DNA of 64,000 nt from Laguncularia racemosa (taxonomy: Eukaryota > Streptophyta > Magnoliopsida > Myrtales > Combretaceae). The notes beneath the pieces are model-generated. The model saw only the letters and a list, made by a program, of their open reading frames with translations. It was not told where the DNA came from and did no database searches. Location of the stretch: NCBI GenBank assembly GCA_037954665.1, contig JBBMOL010000200.1:806001-870000 (forward strand). Direction: 5' to 3'. How positions within the stretch are numbered: the first letter of the stretch is position 1; every line of letters begins with the position of its first letter. This document shows positions 12,801-27,800 of the stretch, in pieces. Both the position numbers and the translations under genes were made by a program.

Positions 12801-15800
12801 ATACTACATATTTTCATAAAGTGATCAGTCATAGGTAAAATAGGAATGCTATACATAGTTTGAAAAGGGAGAATGGAACAAAGATTCATGGGGATGCGAA
12901 TGCGGATGTCAAGACGGAAATTGTTGCTTACTTCTCCAACTTGTTTGGAGGTCAACAAAAGGTCATCTCAAATACAAAGGTGCAAGACTATGTCCAAACG
13001 AATTTCGGATCAACCAGTCATGCAAATCAATAGTTTGTTCTTGGATGAGGAAATAAAAATGGCCTTCTTTGACCAAGCAGACAACCAAGCCCTTGGATCG
13101 AATGAATTTTCTACCAGGTTTTTTAAAGCTACTTGGCACATTATTGGGGAAGATAATTAATGGGGTGAAAGAGTTCATGGTGTTTAGAATTATGTTGAAG
13201 AAACTGAATTGCACCATTGTCGCCCTTGTACCTAATATTGCTAATCCTATTAATCTTGCTGATTTTAGGCCTATATCCTGTTGTAATACAATTTATAAGG
13301 CAATCACCAAACTACTAGCCTCAACAATTAAGATGGTTTTACCATTGGTAGTGGGGAAAGAACAATTTGCAGGTCATCGTATTTCAAATAACATCTTCAT
13401 TGCCCAAGAATTAGCCAATGGATACCACAACAATAAAGGAACCCTGAGGTGTATGCTCAAAGTAGACATCCGCAAAGACTATGATACCATAAATTGGAGC
13501 TTTTTGGAGGTAGTATTTGCATGAACTTCCTTGCACATTTTATCAAGCTGGTGATGCAATGTATCTCTGCCCCTAGATTTTCTTTCAACATTAATGGTGA
13601 ATTGGTTAGTTTCATCCCTAGCTCAAAAGGCCTTAGACAAGGTAATCTTATGTCACCATATCTGTTTGTACTTGGCATGGAAGTATACTCAGGAATATTA
13701 AGGCAGCTCACTGGCAATTCTAGATTCTCTTATCACTGGAGATGCAAGACAGAGCGACTCACGCATTTTTGCTTTGCAGATGACCTCTTGATTTTCTATT
13801 GAGAAAAACTAAGAAAATTCTTATTTTTATTATGTATTGAACAATATGGTTACATCTCCTATATATATAGTAAAGGTTAATCTCCTATCTATAGTAACTT
13901 CCTAATTCTATACTCACCTAATCAATCATAATCAATTACAATCAATCACTTATCTAATTACATCACTTTTTAATTACATGATACTATTTACAAACATAGT
14001 AACTTCTATATATATATATATATCTATATATATAGATATTTCAACACTCCCCCTTAAGTTGAGAATAGATATTTTTCAATCCTAGCTTGCTTGTGATCTC
14101 CTGAAAGGTTGAACTAGGCAATCCTTTAGTCAAAACATCTGCTAATTGATCTTTTGCAGAAATGTAAGGGGCACATATAATGCCATTGTCAAGCTTCTCC
14201 TTTATGAAATGTCTATCAATTTCCACATGCTTAGTTCTGTCATGCTACACTAGATTATGAGCTATATTGAGTGTAGATTTATTATCACAGTACAGTCTCA
14301 TAGGTGTCTCCCATTTGATCCTCAAATCTTCCAAATAATTTTTAGCCATAGCACCTTATAAAATCCTAGGGCCATTGAACGAAATTCTACCTCAGCACTT
14401 GATCTTGCCACAACAGCTTGTTTCTTGCTTCTTCAAGTTACTAGATTACCACTAAAGAAGGTGAGGTATCGGATGTTGATCTTCGGTTTGTGACTGAACC
14501 AGCATAATCAGCATCTGTGTAAGCTTCTATTTCCATCCTTACACCCTTCTTGAAAAAAATTCCTTTTCTTGGATTGCCTTTCAAATATTGTAAAATTTAG
14601 TTCACTGCACGAAGATGATCTTTTTTAGGATTTTGCATGAATTGACTTACCACACTTACAGCGTAGGCTATATCTGGCCTTGTGTGAGACAAGTAAATTA
14701 ATTTTCCAACTAAGCGTTGATACATGCCTTTATCTATGGATTCACTTTCCGTGCATTCCTAAAGTTTGTAATTAGACTCAATTGGAGTATCTGAAGGTTT
14801 ACATCCCAACTTGCCTATTTCTTGTAAGAGATCTAAAGTATACTTTTGCTATGAGATGCGAATTCCTTCTTTAGATCAAGCCACTTCCATTCCTAGAAAG
14901 TATTTCAAATTCCCAAGATCCTTAATTTCAAATTCCTCTACCAAATATTTTCGAAGGGCTTCTCTTTCCTCTAAGTCATCTCCAGTTACAATAATGTCAT
15001 CAACATAAACTATTGCAGCTGTAACTCTCCCTGAGGCTGAATGTTTAATAAATAGTGTGTGGTCACCTTAGCTCTATTTAAACTTCCTTTGTTGCATCGC
15101 CTTGGTAAACCTTCCAAACCATGCTTGAGGAGATTGTTTAAGCCCGTATAATGCCTTTTTTAGTTTGCACACTTGACCTCGTCTGTTCTCCATGCCAAAA
15201 CTAGGTGGAATCTCCATATAGATCACTTCTTCAAGGTCTCTGTGTAAGAAGGCATTCTTCACATCAAACTGCTGTAAAGGCTAGTCATAATGTACAACCA
15301 AGGATAATAAAATTCTTATAGTATTCATCTTTGCCACAAGTGCAAAAGTCTCTTGATAATCCACCCCATAGGTCTGAGTATACCCCTTAGCTACTAGTCT
15401 TGCTTTATATCTTTCAATGGATCCATCTGAATTGTACTTTACTGTAAAGACCTATTTGCATCCTACCAGTCTCTTTCTAGATGGTAACTCCACCAATTCC
15501 CATGTTTTATTCTTTTCCAAAGCCTCCATCTCAATCCTCATAGCCTGTCTCCATTCCTCCTTACCAAGTGCCTCAGATAAAGATTGTGGAATAGCTACAG
15601 AGTTCAATTGGGTGATGAAGTTTCTATGTGATTTGGATAGCCTTTCAAAGGACACAAAGTTAGATAAAGGATGTTGGGTGCATTTTCTCACACCTTTCCT
15701 TACAGCTATAAGTAGGTCCAAATTAGAAACAAATGGGGAAATCTCAATAGAGGGGCTTACCTTAGTCCTAAGTGAAGAGTCAGATTCTTGAACACGCAAA

Positions 15801-18800
15801 GGGCTGTCCATTGGTTTCGCTCTTCTTGAGTATACCTGTAATGTTTTTGGAATGGTGGAAATGGTTGACTCTGTAATGGATGGTTCATTAGGGATTGATT
15901 CACTGGTAGTGGATTGAGGATTAGGAGTAGGATTGGACTGATAAGTTTTTTTTAAGGATGGATGACTCTCTCAAAAAAGAATCCTTATCTTCCAATCCAA
16001 CTAGCTCCCCCTAAAGATAAGGATCAGAAAAATAGCTTTCTTATTCGGCAAAAGTAACATCAGCAGAAATATAGGTTTTGCCAGTTGGAGGATGGTAACA
16101 CTTGTAGCCTTTTTGAGTAGAAGAGCATCCAATAAAGACACATTTGATTGATCGAGGATCCAATTTACTCCCACTATGAGAATGAACATGCACAAAAGAA
16201 ACATAGCCAAAGACCTGAGGAGGCAATTTAGTAGAGAGATGGGCATTGGGAAAATACCTAGCAAGGGTGTTTATTGGACTTTTGGAGTCAAGTACCTGAG
16301 AAGAAGTATGATTAATGACATGAGCAGCAGTTAGAACAGCTTCTCCCCAGAAACGCTTTGGAACATGATTTTGAAATAGGAGAACTCGTGTAGATGCTAG
16401 GAGATGACCATTTTTCCTTTCAGCTACACCATTTTGCTGAGGTGTATCAACACATGAAGATTCATGAACAATGCCTTCCTTTTGAAAGTAGGCTAATAAG
16501 GTTTGATTAAAATAATCCCTGGCATTGTCTGTCCTTATTCTCTTGATTCCCATATTAAATTGAGTTTTGATCATGTTATGAAAAATGGGAAAAATGTTGC
16601 TTACATCAGATTTTTGTTTAAGAAGATAAATCCAAGTAACTCAGGTGCAATCATCTATAAAGGAAACAAACCAACGAGCCCCTGAAACATTGGGAACACG
16701 AGATGGACCCCAAATATCACTGTGAATTAAAGAGAACGGAATAAAGGATCTTTCATTATTCAAAGAGAAAGAAACACGGCGATGTTTAGTAAACTCACAA
16801 ACATGACAATGAAAGTCTTCTATCTTAGTATTTTGAAACAAGTTTGGAAACATAAAGCTAAGAGTACTAAATTAAGGATACCCAAAACGAAAATGTTGGA
16901 GCCAGATCTGATTTTTATTGGAATGAGACAAAAAAGAAAGGTTTGATGGCTTGTTCTCATGTTCATCAAGTAACTCAAGGTAGTAAAGCCCATGTTCTGC
17001 CCTCGCATGCCCAATCATCTTCCTTGTAACTTGGTCTTGAAAGAAATAGGCGTTATTAGAGAAAATAACATTACAGTTCAAATCTTTAGATAGTTAATAA
17101 ACAGACACAAGGTTGGTGGACAACTTAGGTACATGGAGCACATTTTTAAGGGTGATAGAGGGGCTTAGCATAATGTCTCCTTGTCCAGAAATAGTAGCTA
17201 ATGACCCATCAGCAATGATGATTTTTCTATTGCTAGGACATGGTTGATATGTGATAAACTTGTGTGAAAAATGGGTCATATGATTTGTAGCTCTAGAATC
17301 AATAATCCAGGCATTTGACAAATTGGAATTAGAGGCACTCAAAGCATATAAAGAGTGAGAGTTACCTGATTTTGCCGAAGAACATGTACCTGAGGCTTTT
17401 TCTAATGAGTCCAAAAGTGATTTCAGCTTCTCAATGTCTTTTTACTGATTACACTTTCCTTTTCATTGCTTGGCTGAGATTCTTCTTCCTTGGTCTGAGT
17501 CATATATCCTTGGCTCCTCTGAGGTTTATACTTGGAGTTGTGATTCCATTGAGAACTTGGAGGCTTTTCATGAAGTTTCCAGTACTGTTCTTTAGTATGA
17601 CGTGGTTTTTTGCAATAAGAACACCAGAGACCATCCTTGCTAGAAGACTTGCCTTCTGTTTTTCCACTATCTGAACTCAAGGGTGAAAACTTCTTTTTCT
17701 TATTCTTTCCTACCACAGCCGACCCTTCAATTGGTGGAGAGTATAACATAACTCCCCTACGACTTTCTTTAGCATTTATCACAGAAATGGCCTCATTGAG
17801 TGAGGTAGTCCTCTTCTCCCCAATATTTGGACTCTTACTTAATCAAATTCTGTGTTTAACCTAGCAAGGAACTCATAAACTCGTTCTTTTTCAATGAATT
17901 GCTTTAAGGCTGCTGCATCTTCACTACACTTCATATCAATGCACCGATAGTGATCCATTTCTTGCCATAAACCTTTTAACATATTGGCATACTCTGTGAC
18001 AGAGCGATCTCCTTGTTTAATACTGGAAATCTTAGTCTTGATTTAAAAAATGCAGGCAGCATCTCCAGCTTTGGAGTAAGTCTGTTTAGCAACATCTCAT
18101 GTGTCTTTTGCATATGGAAGAAACATAAAAGTATCACTAATCTCAGGTAGCATAGAACTCCAGAGCCAGGACAAAACCAAGTCCTCTTCATCCCATGCAT
18201 CAAATTTTGGGTCGTCCTTTACAGGACCAGTTCCAAGTAGATGGCTTATTTTTCCTTTGCCTTTTAAAAAAGTTTGAACTAGTTGAGACCACTTCATGTA
18301 ATTTTTTCCATTCAACCAGTAGGTTGTTTGGATACTTGGCAAATCTCCTCCAATTGGATTGAAAATCATTGCCTCATTTTGAGGTTGAGAGGTGACTTGT
18401 TTTTCTTTTAATTCCGACATCATACAAGTAAGAAAAAATACTAACACTAGCTGAAAAGAAAAAAAAAAAATAGTGTTCCCTTTTTTTTTTTTTTCCTGGA
18501 CAGATCTGCCCTAAAAAAAATATGAAAAAAAAATTGTAGAAATGACAAATTAGACACCTAGGTAAGAGAGAGAAAAGTCTGACGACCAGATCTGGAGATC
18601 GGTGATGGCTCATGCGCTCTCACACGCCGGCCCGTGGGTCAGTAATCACGAATTTCCAATGGCACGTGGGACTTCCGGTGAGGCTTTGGTCAATTTGGGA
18701 ATGTTCACCGGCAACTTTCGAGGAAGATCCAGTGGTGTTTGGACATATTCAAAGGTTGAACAATGGCAATGAAGGCCACAATCGCGAAGAAAAATCTGTC

Positions 18801-21800
18801 TAGTAATGAAGGCCACGGATAGGAATAAAAAAAAATCCTACAGCTCTGATACCATGAGAAAAACTAAGAAAATTCTTATTTTTATTATGTATTGAACAGT
18901 ATGGTTACATCTCCTATATATATAATAAAGGTTAATTTCCTATCTATAGTAACTTCCTAATTCTATACTTACCTAATCAATCATAATCAATTACAATCAA
19001 TCACTTACCTAATTACATGATACTATTTACAAACATAGTAACTTTTATAATATATATATATATATATATATATTTCAACATCTATAAAGTTAATATGGAG
19101 TTGGTTGTAGTGATTAAAGAGCCCTTGAGAATATTTGAATCTATTTCAAGCCTTAAAGCTAACAACAGTAAAAGCCTTGTGTTCCAATGTACCACCTCTA
19201 GCAAAGGTAAAGATGCTCCAGTTGTTGGAATTTAAAGAGGGGAATCTCTCCATCCATTACCTTAGGGTACCACTACTTGCTTCCAAACTCCACAAATCTT
19301 ATTGTGAACCTCTGATTAATAGAATCTTGGCTAAAATCAACTTGTGGACTTCTAAGTTCCTATCCTATGCTAGATGACTTCAACTTATCAAATTAGTGCT
19401 ATTCTCACTGCAAGTATATTGAGCATTGATATTTATTCTACCTAAAAAGGTAGTTGATTCTATTAAAAGGCTTATGTGTAACTTTTATGAAGTGAGAGAC
19501 CTAATATTTCAACAAAGGCCAAGGTAAGATGGCAAGAGGTGTGTACCCTAGTTGATCAGGGAGGTTTGTGCATTCCTAAACTTGAAACATGGAACAAAGC
19601 AGCCCAACTAAAACATATTTGGCATTTATGTGGAGACTCAATAAGAGGTGTTTAGAGTGAATGAGTACATTCTAACTTTTTAGGGGATCATCATTCTGGG
19701 AGACTAAAATTCCGACTAAGTATTCTTGGAGTTGAAGTAAATTGTTGAAGTTTCATCCGCTAGCAAGAAGCATCTTTAAGTGAGAAGTGGGTGATAGCCT
19801 TTCCATATCTCTATGGTTAGATTTTTTTGCTGCCAACTGGGCCTCTAAATCTGGTGCATGGTCCTAGAACGATTGCTACTTCAAAGCTCCCCTTAAATGC
19901 TAGGTTGTGTTCTATTATACAAGGCAATGGTTGAGAATTTCCATAGAACAACTTTTGGAATGGATTTACAATACCTTCAAATATAATCCCTAATCCACAT
20001 AAAGCTAATAGGTTCACCTGGAGTAAGGATGTGTCCGAAATCTTCTCTATCAAGAGTGCTTATAAGGCTTTATCAAACCACAAAGGCATTGTCCCTTGGT
20101 CTAAGGTGATTTGGAACAAATACTCTATACCACGACATTCATTTATCCTATGGCTAGCATGGAAAAGGAAACTCCACAGTCTAGATAAACTCAATAGTTG
20201 GGGAATAACTACCTCAACAACATGTTACCTATGTTCAATTGGGAAAGAGAACCATGACCACCTATTCTTTGATTGCACGCTCTCTAAACAAGTATGGAAG
20301 GAAGTTCTAATGGAACTTAAAATGCCCACCATCCTTTCTCTCATGGCAAAATTCAACTACAAGCCTCATGCACCCAATGCCTTTAAGCAACCCTTTGATT
20401 CCATCATGGAGAGTAGCATTTGTAGCAGCAATATAGTGCATATGGAGAGCAAGAAACTCGACTTGACTCGGTTCTCCATTACCATTGCCGATATTCTTAG
20501 CCAAACAGATTTTAGCTTACACTAAGTTTTTTGTACCTTGATTTGGTTTATACAAGTTTTAATAAAATTTTGCAAAATTCTAGTTTTAGGACTGAATTTT
20601 GCTATAACCTATTATTGCGTTTAGCGGTTGTATATTATCTATTTATTAATACAATTACTTATTTACTAAAAAAAAAAAAACCCAAATTGACTTTTTTCAT
20701 TCTAAAACTTTAGCTGATTTGTCTATGGTAGTCAGGCCTCATAATGGTGTTTTAAAGAAAAGGGAACATGTTACTGATCAACGACAGCCTCTTTGCAAAA
20801 TGTAAGAGTAAGGTTGCATACATATGGAGAGCAAGGAACTTGACTCATCTTAAATCTTCGATGTCGTCGCCAATGTCTCTAGCTAGACAGATTTTAGCTT
20901 ACTCTAAGATTCTTGTAATTTGATTTGGTTTACACAACTTTTCGTACAATTTTTTATAAAATTCTAGTTTTAAGACTGAATTTTGCTATAACCTCTTCCT
21001 GCGTTTAACAGTTGCATATTCTCTTTTTACTTGACACAATTACTTACTTACCAAAAAAAAAATTGTCATCTCCATTTGAGTGTAAATATTTGCATATACC
21101 AATGATGTTAGATGATCAAGAACTATCAGTGAATTAATTTGTACTTTGACTTGCAACACAGTTGAAAAATCGTAAAAAGTTAATGAACCTTAATTGAAGT
21201 CTCCAGTAACGGCAGGGGTATTCTTGAGACTGCTAGCGTGACAGGTTCTTACCTCTCTTTTGAGACTGATATGCATTCTTATAAAACCAACTATGCTTAA
21301 GCCTTATTCCCACTAGGGGCCAGATATGTGGATTGTTTTCTAGTGTGGCAGGTTCTTACCTCTCCTTTGAGACTTATATGCATTCTTATAAAACCAGCTA
21401 TGCTTAAGCCTTATTCCCACTAGGGACCAGTATGTGGGTTGTTTTTTGCTATTACACCCTGTTGCAAGCCATACCTTCTTTAATACCAAAATATTTCATA
21501 CCACTTTTTATTGTTCCTTTCCATGTGTTTTTTAGTATTCCCGTCCCCATTTTATGTGAGTAGTCTTTTAAGTGTCATAACCCCTAATAGGTGCTCCTAG
21601 AACATGTCTTTTGCACATGTTCAAAGCATCTCAAGCTTGCTTTCCTATTTTTCTCATCAATGGCTTCATGCATTCTTATAAAACTTATAAATATTTTAAT
21701 GAGTGAGAATCAGTAATTTTAAATCATTTGTTATGATTGTTTTTTCCCATTGAAAGTTGATTCTAGAAAAGAAATTGAAACCATACTAAGAGTGAAAGCA

Positions 21801-24800
21801 AAACATTCATGGAAAAGCTGCAAAATTTTGCATGCCCTTATTGTCATTAATGGTGGATCACATAGGATGCAATTGATGACAGGGTGCCACCAGTCTATGT
21901 TCCTGTTGCTCTTACGAGCTTAAGATACAGAAGTGCCTCTGCCTCATAAACCTTCTAAAGGGTTTTTGATTCAATCTCTTTGCAAAACAGTTCTCAGACA
22001 AGTGCAGAATATGGAGAAGAATTTTTTGGGCATCTTTCACTTATGTCCATTTAAGTCAATAGAAATGGAGGCCACAGATAGAACAGATGGAAATCCATTT
22101 GTGGTTGCTCTTCCTTGTTAAATAATCATCTTTCTTTGATTTTTAGTATTATGATAGATAGTATAACTGCATTTATATGAATTTATGAGGGTCAACATTG
22201 TACACAAGATCTGTCTTCTGGACTGACTTTGGTTTTGCAGCCTGTAGGTGTTGTTGGTGCGATTACACCATGGAACTTTCCACTAGCTATGATTACACGG
22301 AAGGTTTTCTAGATGCCATCCTTGTTGAATATTCTCATTATCTGAATCTGTAGGGATAGATTATGAAATTGACCCTCATTTCATTCAGGTTGGACCAGCC
22401 CTTGCTTGTGGCTGCACTGTTGTTATAAAGCCTTCTGAACTTACACCCCTGACTGCTTTAGCAGCTGCTGAACTTTCCCTTCAAGCTGGAATACCTTCGG
22501 TAACTCATTTATCTCAGATTTAATTTTGCCGCCTTTCAAGAAGAAATAAATGGAGTGCTTGTGCCATTAAAGTCTGTCATCTGTGTGGAGATGAACTGTG
22601 ACATACTTGGAATAACAGGGAAAAGTTGCTTTTCATAATGCATATAATTTGATATCCATAGCATGGTTAAGCATATTGTGTGAAAGAAAACCCACTAGAT
22701 GTTGAAAGAAAAATGTTCCATCAAAATTTTATAACTGCTCATGAAAAAAAACAGCCTCTATGGTAAAGTTTACCAGTAATTTTCTTGGATTTATCATTAT
22801 CTTAATAAATGGAACACGTGTGCTTTTATTTGTTAATTTGCTTTAGTCTCACTCTTCATGGATGATATGGTTTGCTGCTATCGTTAATCATGTGAAAGAA
22901 TTACTTTACTAAAATCTTCTATATGTCCTGTGTTGCTTGTCCTGAGTTCACTGTACTGTTCATAAGCAAATTAATAGTCTAGAGTAGGGTCCAGAGACAT
23001 GACTTTTAATGACGCACTTTGGTCTTGGCAGATTTAGGTAGATGACCTGACCTACTAAAATGCTACTTTATTTTTCTGGATATTATGAGAAGTGAATGAT
23101 CCTGTGCTGGTTGTTGTAGAAACTTTGCAAACACGATTTGTGCCATGTCCCTATACAGCCTATTCTTGGAACAATCTAGTTCATATCTTACTTTGAAAAG
23201 ATATGAGATATCCATGATCATTCCCATTGGTGAATTTGCTAGCAAAGGGAGCATGTGCCAGCCTTTATATTGTAAAATTGGGTTGTCTTGGCAAAGTGCA
23301 TCGAAAAATGTAAGCTTCAACCAATTGCAAGAATATTAATAATAACTAAAAGATACAAATATATAACTAAGACTTGCTGAAACCAGTAAATACATTAGTT
23401 GGCATTATGAATTAAGTCAAGATGGCCAAGTCTACGTGAGGGTACTAGAATCTCTAATATAAAGATCCATAATATGACTTAATTGCAAAAGTTTGAATCT
23501 CATTCTCAAATATCAGAGTCCAAATAATCCCAAAAAAGGAAAAAGGAACAGAAAAAAGAAATGTACCTTGCTCTGAACCCTTGCTGATGCAATGTGATTG
23601 AAGCTGGCATGGGTAATACAAGCTTCCAAAGAAATTTAGTGCAAAGCAAAGATGAACTAGCAAACACACTATTCTGTTTCAGGTAAAGACACACACATTA
23701 AGATAATTATTACTTTCATTCTCAAATTCTTTCAGTTTGCTATTTGCATTTTTGACAATAGCAAGTGTCCACACATAAGGGATCTAAATAGCTTTTTGTC
23801 CCTCTATTAACTTCAAGTTATGGTGCCTCCCATTGATCTACAATTATCTAAATATATAACTATGGAATATAACTAAAGCTTGAGAAAAAAATTTGTGCAA
23901 GAAAATGTTTTCAATTTAATTCCATTAGTTTCATTATCTTTCTTCAGCAGGCTGAATGTGGACACCCAAAACACCTGAATTAAAACGTCATTGACATTTT
24001 AAGTTGAGGTTGCCCAGCATGATAGATATCTACTTGTCCAATAAATGCTTGATTTGAAATCATTTGGACCAAGTTAATAAATCATTCTTCTTTAGTTTGG
24101 GGGAAACAAGGGGGCCTCCAAGATATTATATAGAAAGCTTGCCCATCTGAAAATCAAATATACTTGTCAAAGTTTGTTTCTCTCCTTCCTCTCATGCCTG
24201 CTGTGAATAGTAAGCTTTTCATGAGATTTACCTTGAGACTAGATAAGCTAGCAAAATTGCAATGGTTCTTCTTAAGTCTTACCACAGAATTGTGGTTACC
24301 TTTTAGGAAGATCACTAAATTGCCTGCAGAGCATGTATGGATTATGTACACTTTCTTATATCTACAATGTTTACCAAATCCGCCTTGTCTTATCTCTCTC
24401 TCTCATTTTTTATTTTTTGGGGTCCCAGTTAGAAGCTCCATACCGGTTACAAAATTATAGGTGATAGTGGACCACCCTGAAAAATGTCTCTAAAGCTTCT
24501 AAAAAACTAATTAGCTCTCCATTAGAAGTAACAGAATACAGCACTATTGCACACAATAGGTTAACAATTCAACAAATTACTCTAGGAACTTGAAGTCTCT
24601 CAATATTACCTCTATGAAATCTGACTCTGAAGTGTTATAAACTTTCCCCAGATTAAGTTTATTACTGCATCTTGGTGGATCTTTGTTTCCATGGTGTTAA
24701 AAGGAGGAAAAAAATATAGAGAGAAGAGAAACCTTAATCTTATTTTTTTACAAATATTGTACTGTACAAATATTTATATACATATACAAGCTAGGTATTC

Positions 24801-27800
24801 CATTAACTAAGCTATGTAGGACTAATGTACATATATCGTTTAACACTCTCCCTTAAGTTAGAGCATATAAATCATATGCACCAAGCTTATTATAAATATA
24901 CCCAATACAGGAATCCCTAACAGATTTAGTCAAAATATCAGCCAATTGATCATTTGAGTTGACATGGCTAGTGATAATACAGCTAGAGAAGATCTTTTCT
25001 TGAATGAAGTGACGGTCAATCTCTAGATGTTTAGTTCTTTCATGAAAGACTGGATTAGCTGATATATGTAATGCAGCTAGATTATCAAAAATTAGTTTCA
25101 TTTGTGATATTTCATAAAATTTTAACTCTTGAAGTAATTGTTTCAACCAAATAAGCTCACAAGTTGCTAAGGCTATAACACGGTATTCTGCTTTTGCACT
25201 GAATCTAGCCACAACATCTTGCTTCTTACTTTTCCATGATATTAGGTTACCTCTAATCAATACATAATAACCCGAGGTAGATCGTCTATCAGATGGAGAA
25301 CCTGCCTAATCAGCATCACAATATCTAATTACTTGGAAATGACCTTGATCTTTATATAGTAGGCCTCTACCTGAAGCATTCTTAATATATTTAAGAATCC
25401 TAACAACTGCATTCTAATGATTTTTACAGGGTGATTAGAGAAACTGGTTAACAACACTAACTGTACAAATATATCGGGTCAAGTGATAGTAAGATAACTA
25501 TGTCTACCAACCAACTGACGGTATCTACCAGGATCTGCAAATAACTCCCCCTATCCTGGTAACAATTCCACATTAGGATCCATGGAGAATCTATAGTTTT
25601 ATAATTGAGCATCTTAGTTTCTTTCAAAAGATATAAAGCATATTTTCTTTGGGAAAGAACTATACCGGAACTAGATTGAGCTACTTCAATACCAAGGAAG
25701 TACCTTAACAAGTCAAGATCTTTGGTTTGAAAATACTTGAAAAGATGTGCTTTCAAGTCAGTAATACTATTCTGATCGTTACCAGTTATGATAATATCAT
25801 CTATATAGACAATTAAGTAAGTACATCTACCCTTAGATGTGTACTTATAAAACACTAAATGATCAGATGAACTACGGGTCATACCAAACTCTATAACCAT
25901 CATACTGAATTGATCAAACCAAGCATGGGAATACTGTTTCAACCCATAAAGTGAGCGACAAAGTTTACATACTAGAATATACTCCCCTTGAGTAACAAAG
26001 CCAGGCAATTGCTCCATATAAATCTCTCCTGGATTTCACTATGAAAAAGGCATTTTTGATGTCTAATTGGTATAAAGGCTAGTGTTTCACAGCTACAATG
26101 GATAGAAACAAGCGAATAAATGATATCTTAGCAACATGAGACAAAGTATCAAGATAGTCCAAACCATACACCTGAGTATAACCCTTGGCAACCAATCGAG
26201 CCTTAAGCCAATCAACATGACCATTATGACCTACTTTTACAACATAAACCCATTGACACCCAACTAGAGACTTTCTAGGAGGTAAAGGAACTAAGTTCTA
26301 AGTATCATTAGCATGTAAGGCAGTCATCTCCTCTACCATTGCCCGTGTCCTATATTGGATTTGAAAGTACTTCACTCACATTTTTAGGAACAGAAACGAA
26401 AGATAAAGATGAAACAACATTGCAATAGGATAGGGACAACTGATGATAATTGAGAAAAATTTATATAGGGTGGGGATTACAAGTAGAATGATTACCTTTT
26501 TGGAGAGCAATTGGAAGGGCTGCTTCAAGGAAGTCCTCAATCGGTGGAAGCATTGGATCGGAATGTGAGTCAGTAGGAGCATCTAAAAGAGGTAGAGATT
26601 TTAAGGAGGGTAGGTTTTGAGAGTGTCAATGGTATACCTACAACAGTGAAGGGAAAGAACCAGAGTTAGAGACAGGAGGAACAAACTTAGGAATGGCAAG
26701 GACAGATTCAAGAAGAGCTAATCAAGAGGGAATAGGTAAAACCTTAGACATAGGACTATCGGATGAAGATGAGGCATAGAAGGGAGAAGATTCAAAGAAA
26801 GTGACATTAGGAGACAGATGATAACAACAAGTAATGGGAGAATAGCACTTATAACCTTTTTTAAGTTTAGAGTAACTAAGAAAAACACACTTAATAGATC
26901 GAGCTGAGAGTTTATCTTGACCAGGAGACATATCGTGAACAAAGCATGTGCAACCAAAGACACGAAGGGGAAGCGTGTACAATGATTGATTAAGGAATAA
27001 GATAGTGTGGGGAATTTTGTGCTGAAGGATAGAGGAAGGCATTTGTTAATGAGATAACATGCAGTAAGCACAACATCAGCATAAAAACGAGTAGGAATGT
27101 GGTGATGTGAAAGAAGTGTGTAAGCAGTCTCGATTAGATATCGATTTTTATGTTTAGCAACACTATTTTGTTGACATGTATAAGCACAAGAAAATTGATG
27201 TAAAATTCTGTGAGATGACATAAATTAAGTAAATCGAGTAGAAAAATACTCAGGAGCATTATCACTATGCAAAACTTGTATAGATGTATTAAATCGAGTT
27301 TTGATTTTTGCATAAAAATACTAAAAAATAAAAAATAGTTCCGAATGACTTTTCATCAAATATAACCAAGTACATCGAGAATAGTCATCAATAAATGTTA
27401 CAAAATATTGAAAACCTAAAACGGAGAAGACACGATTAAGGCTCAAAATATCTGAATGAACTATAGAAAAAGGAAATATAACCTGATTATTGACTCTCTT
27501 GGGAAACAAAGTCTTAGGCTATTTTCCAAGTTGACACAACTCACATTCTAAAGTAGATAAATGCGATAAGTAAAGAACTATCTTCTGAAGTTTGGCAAAA
27601 CTAGGATGGCTCAACCGACTGTGGAGAAGAGTTGGAAAGATTGTAGCAGAACATGTAATAAAAGAAGTTGGTGACTTATTAATGTAGTAAAGCCCTTGTG
27701 ACTCACATCCTATGCCAATCATTTGTTCCGTACCGAGGTCTTAGAAAATAACATAATGAAGGTTAAATTTAATAGAACAGTTTAGTGCGCAAGTGGTTTT

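Larger units (their letters stand above)
13800..19080 (-). mobile_element. Copia A: complete LTR retrotransposon inside LINE-1 copy 1
   Basis: LTRs at 13800-14046 and 18855-19080 (TG...CA) are flanked by a perfect 5-base TSD, TCTAT (13795-13799 and 19081-19085). The primer-binding site GCTCTGATACCA (18843-18854, plus-strand reading) is complementary to initiator Met-tRNA. A polypurine tract CTTAAGGGGGAG (minus-strand reading) abuts the left LTR. The internal order on the minus strand is gag, zinc knuckle, protease, integrase, reverse transcriptase, RNase H, which is the Copia order. By eye the LTRs differ at only a few percent of sites plus one indel, so this is a fairly recent insertion. The pol frames are broken. 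Confidence 0.95.
9869..20680 (+). mobile_element. LINE-1 copy 1 (L1-like), split by Copia A
   Basis: An L1-type non-LTR retrotransposon of about 5.5 kb once the Copia insert (13800-19085) is removed. Order: ORF1 (10052-11691), then ORF2 with endonuclease and reverse transcriptase (11726-13799), resuming at 19086 through the C-terminal zinc region (to 20525), a short 3' end and a poly-A tail at 20669-20680. The same order and wording recur in copy 2 (50397-56955). The 5' end is approximate. A weak TSD candidate is AATTGAAC before the start against AATTGACT after the tail. All reading frames are interrupted, so the copy is dead. Confidence 0.88.
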
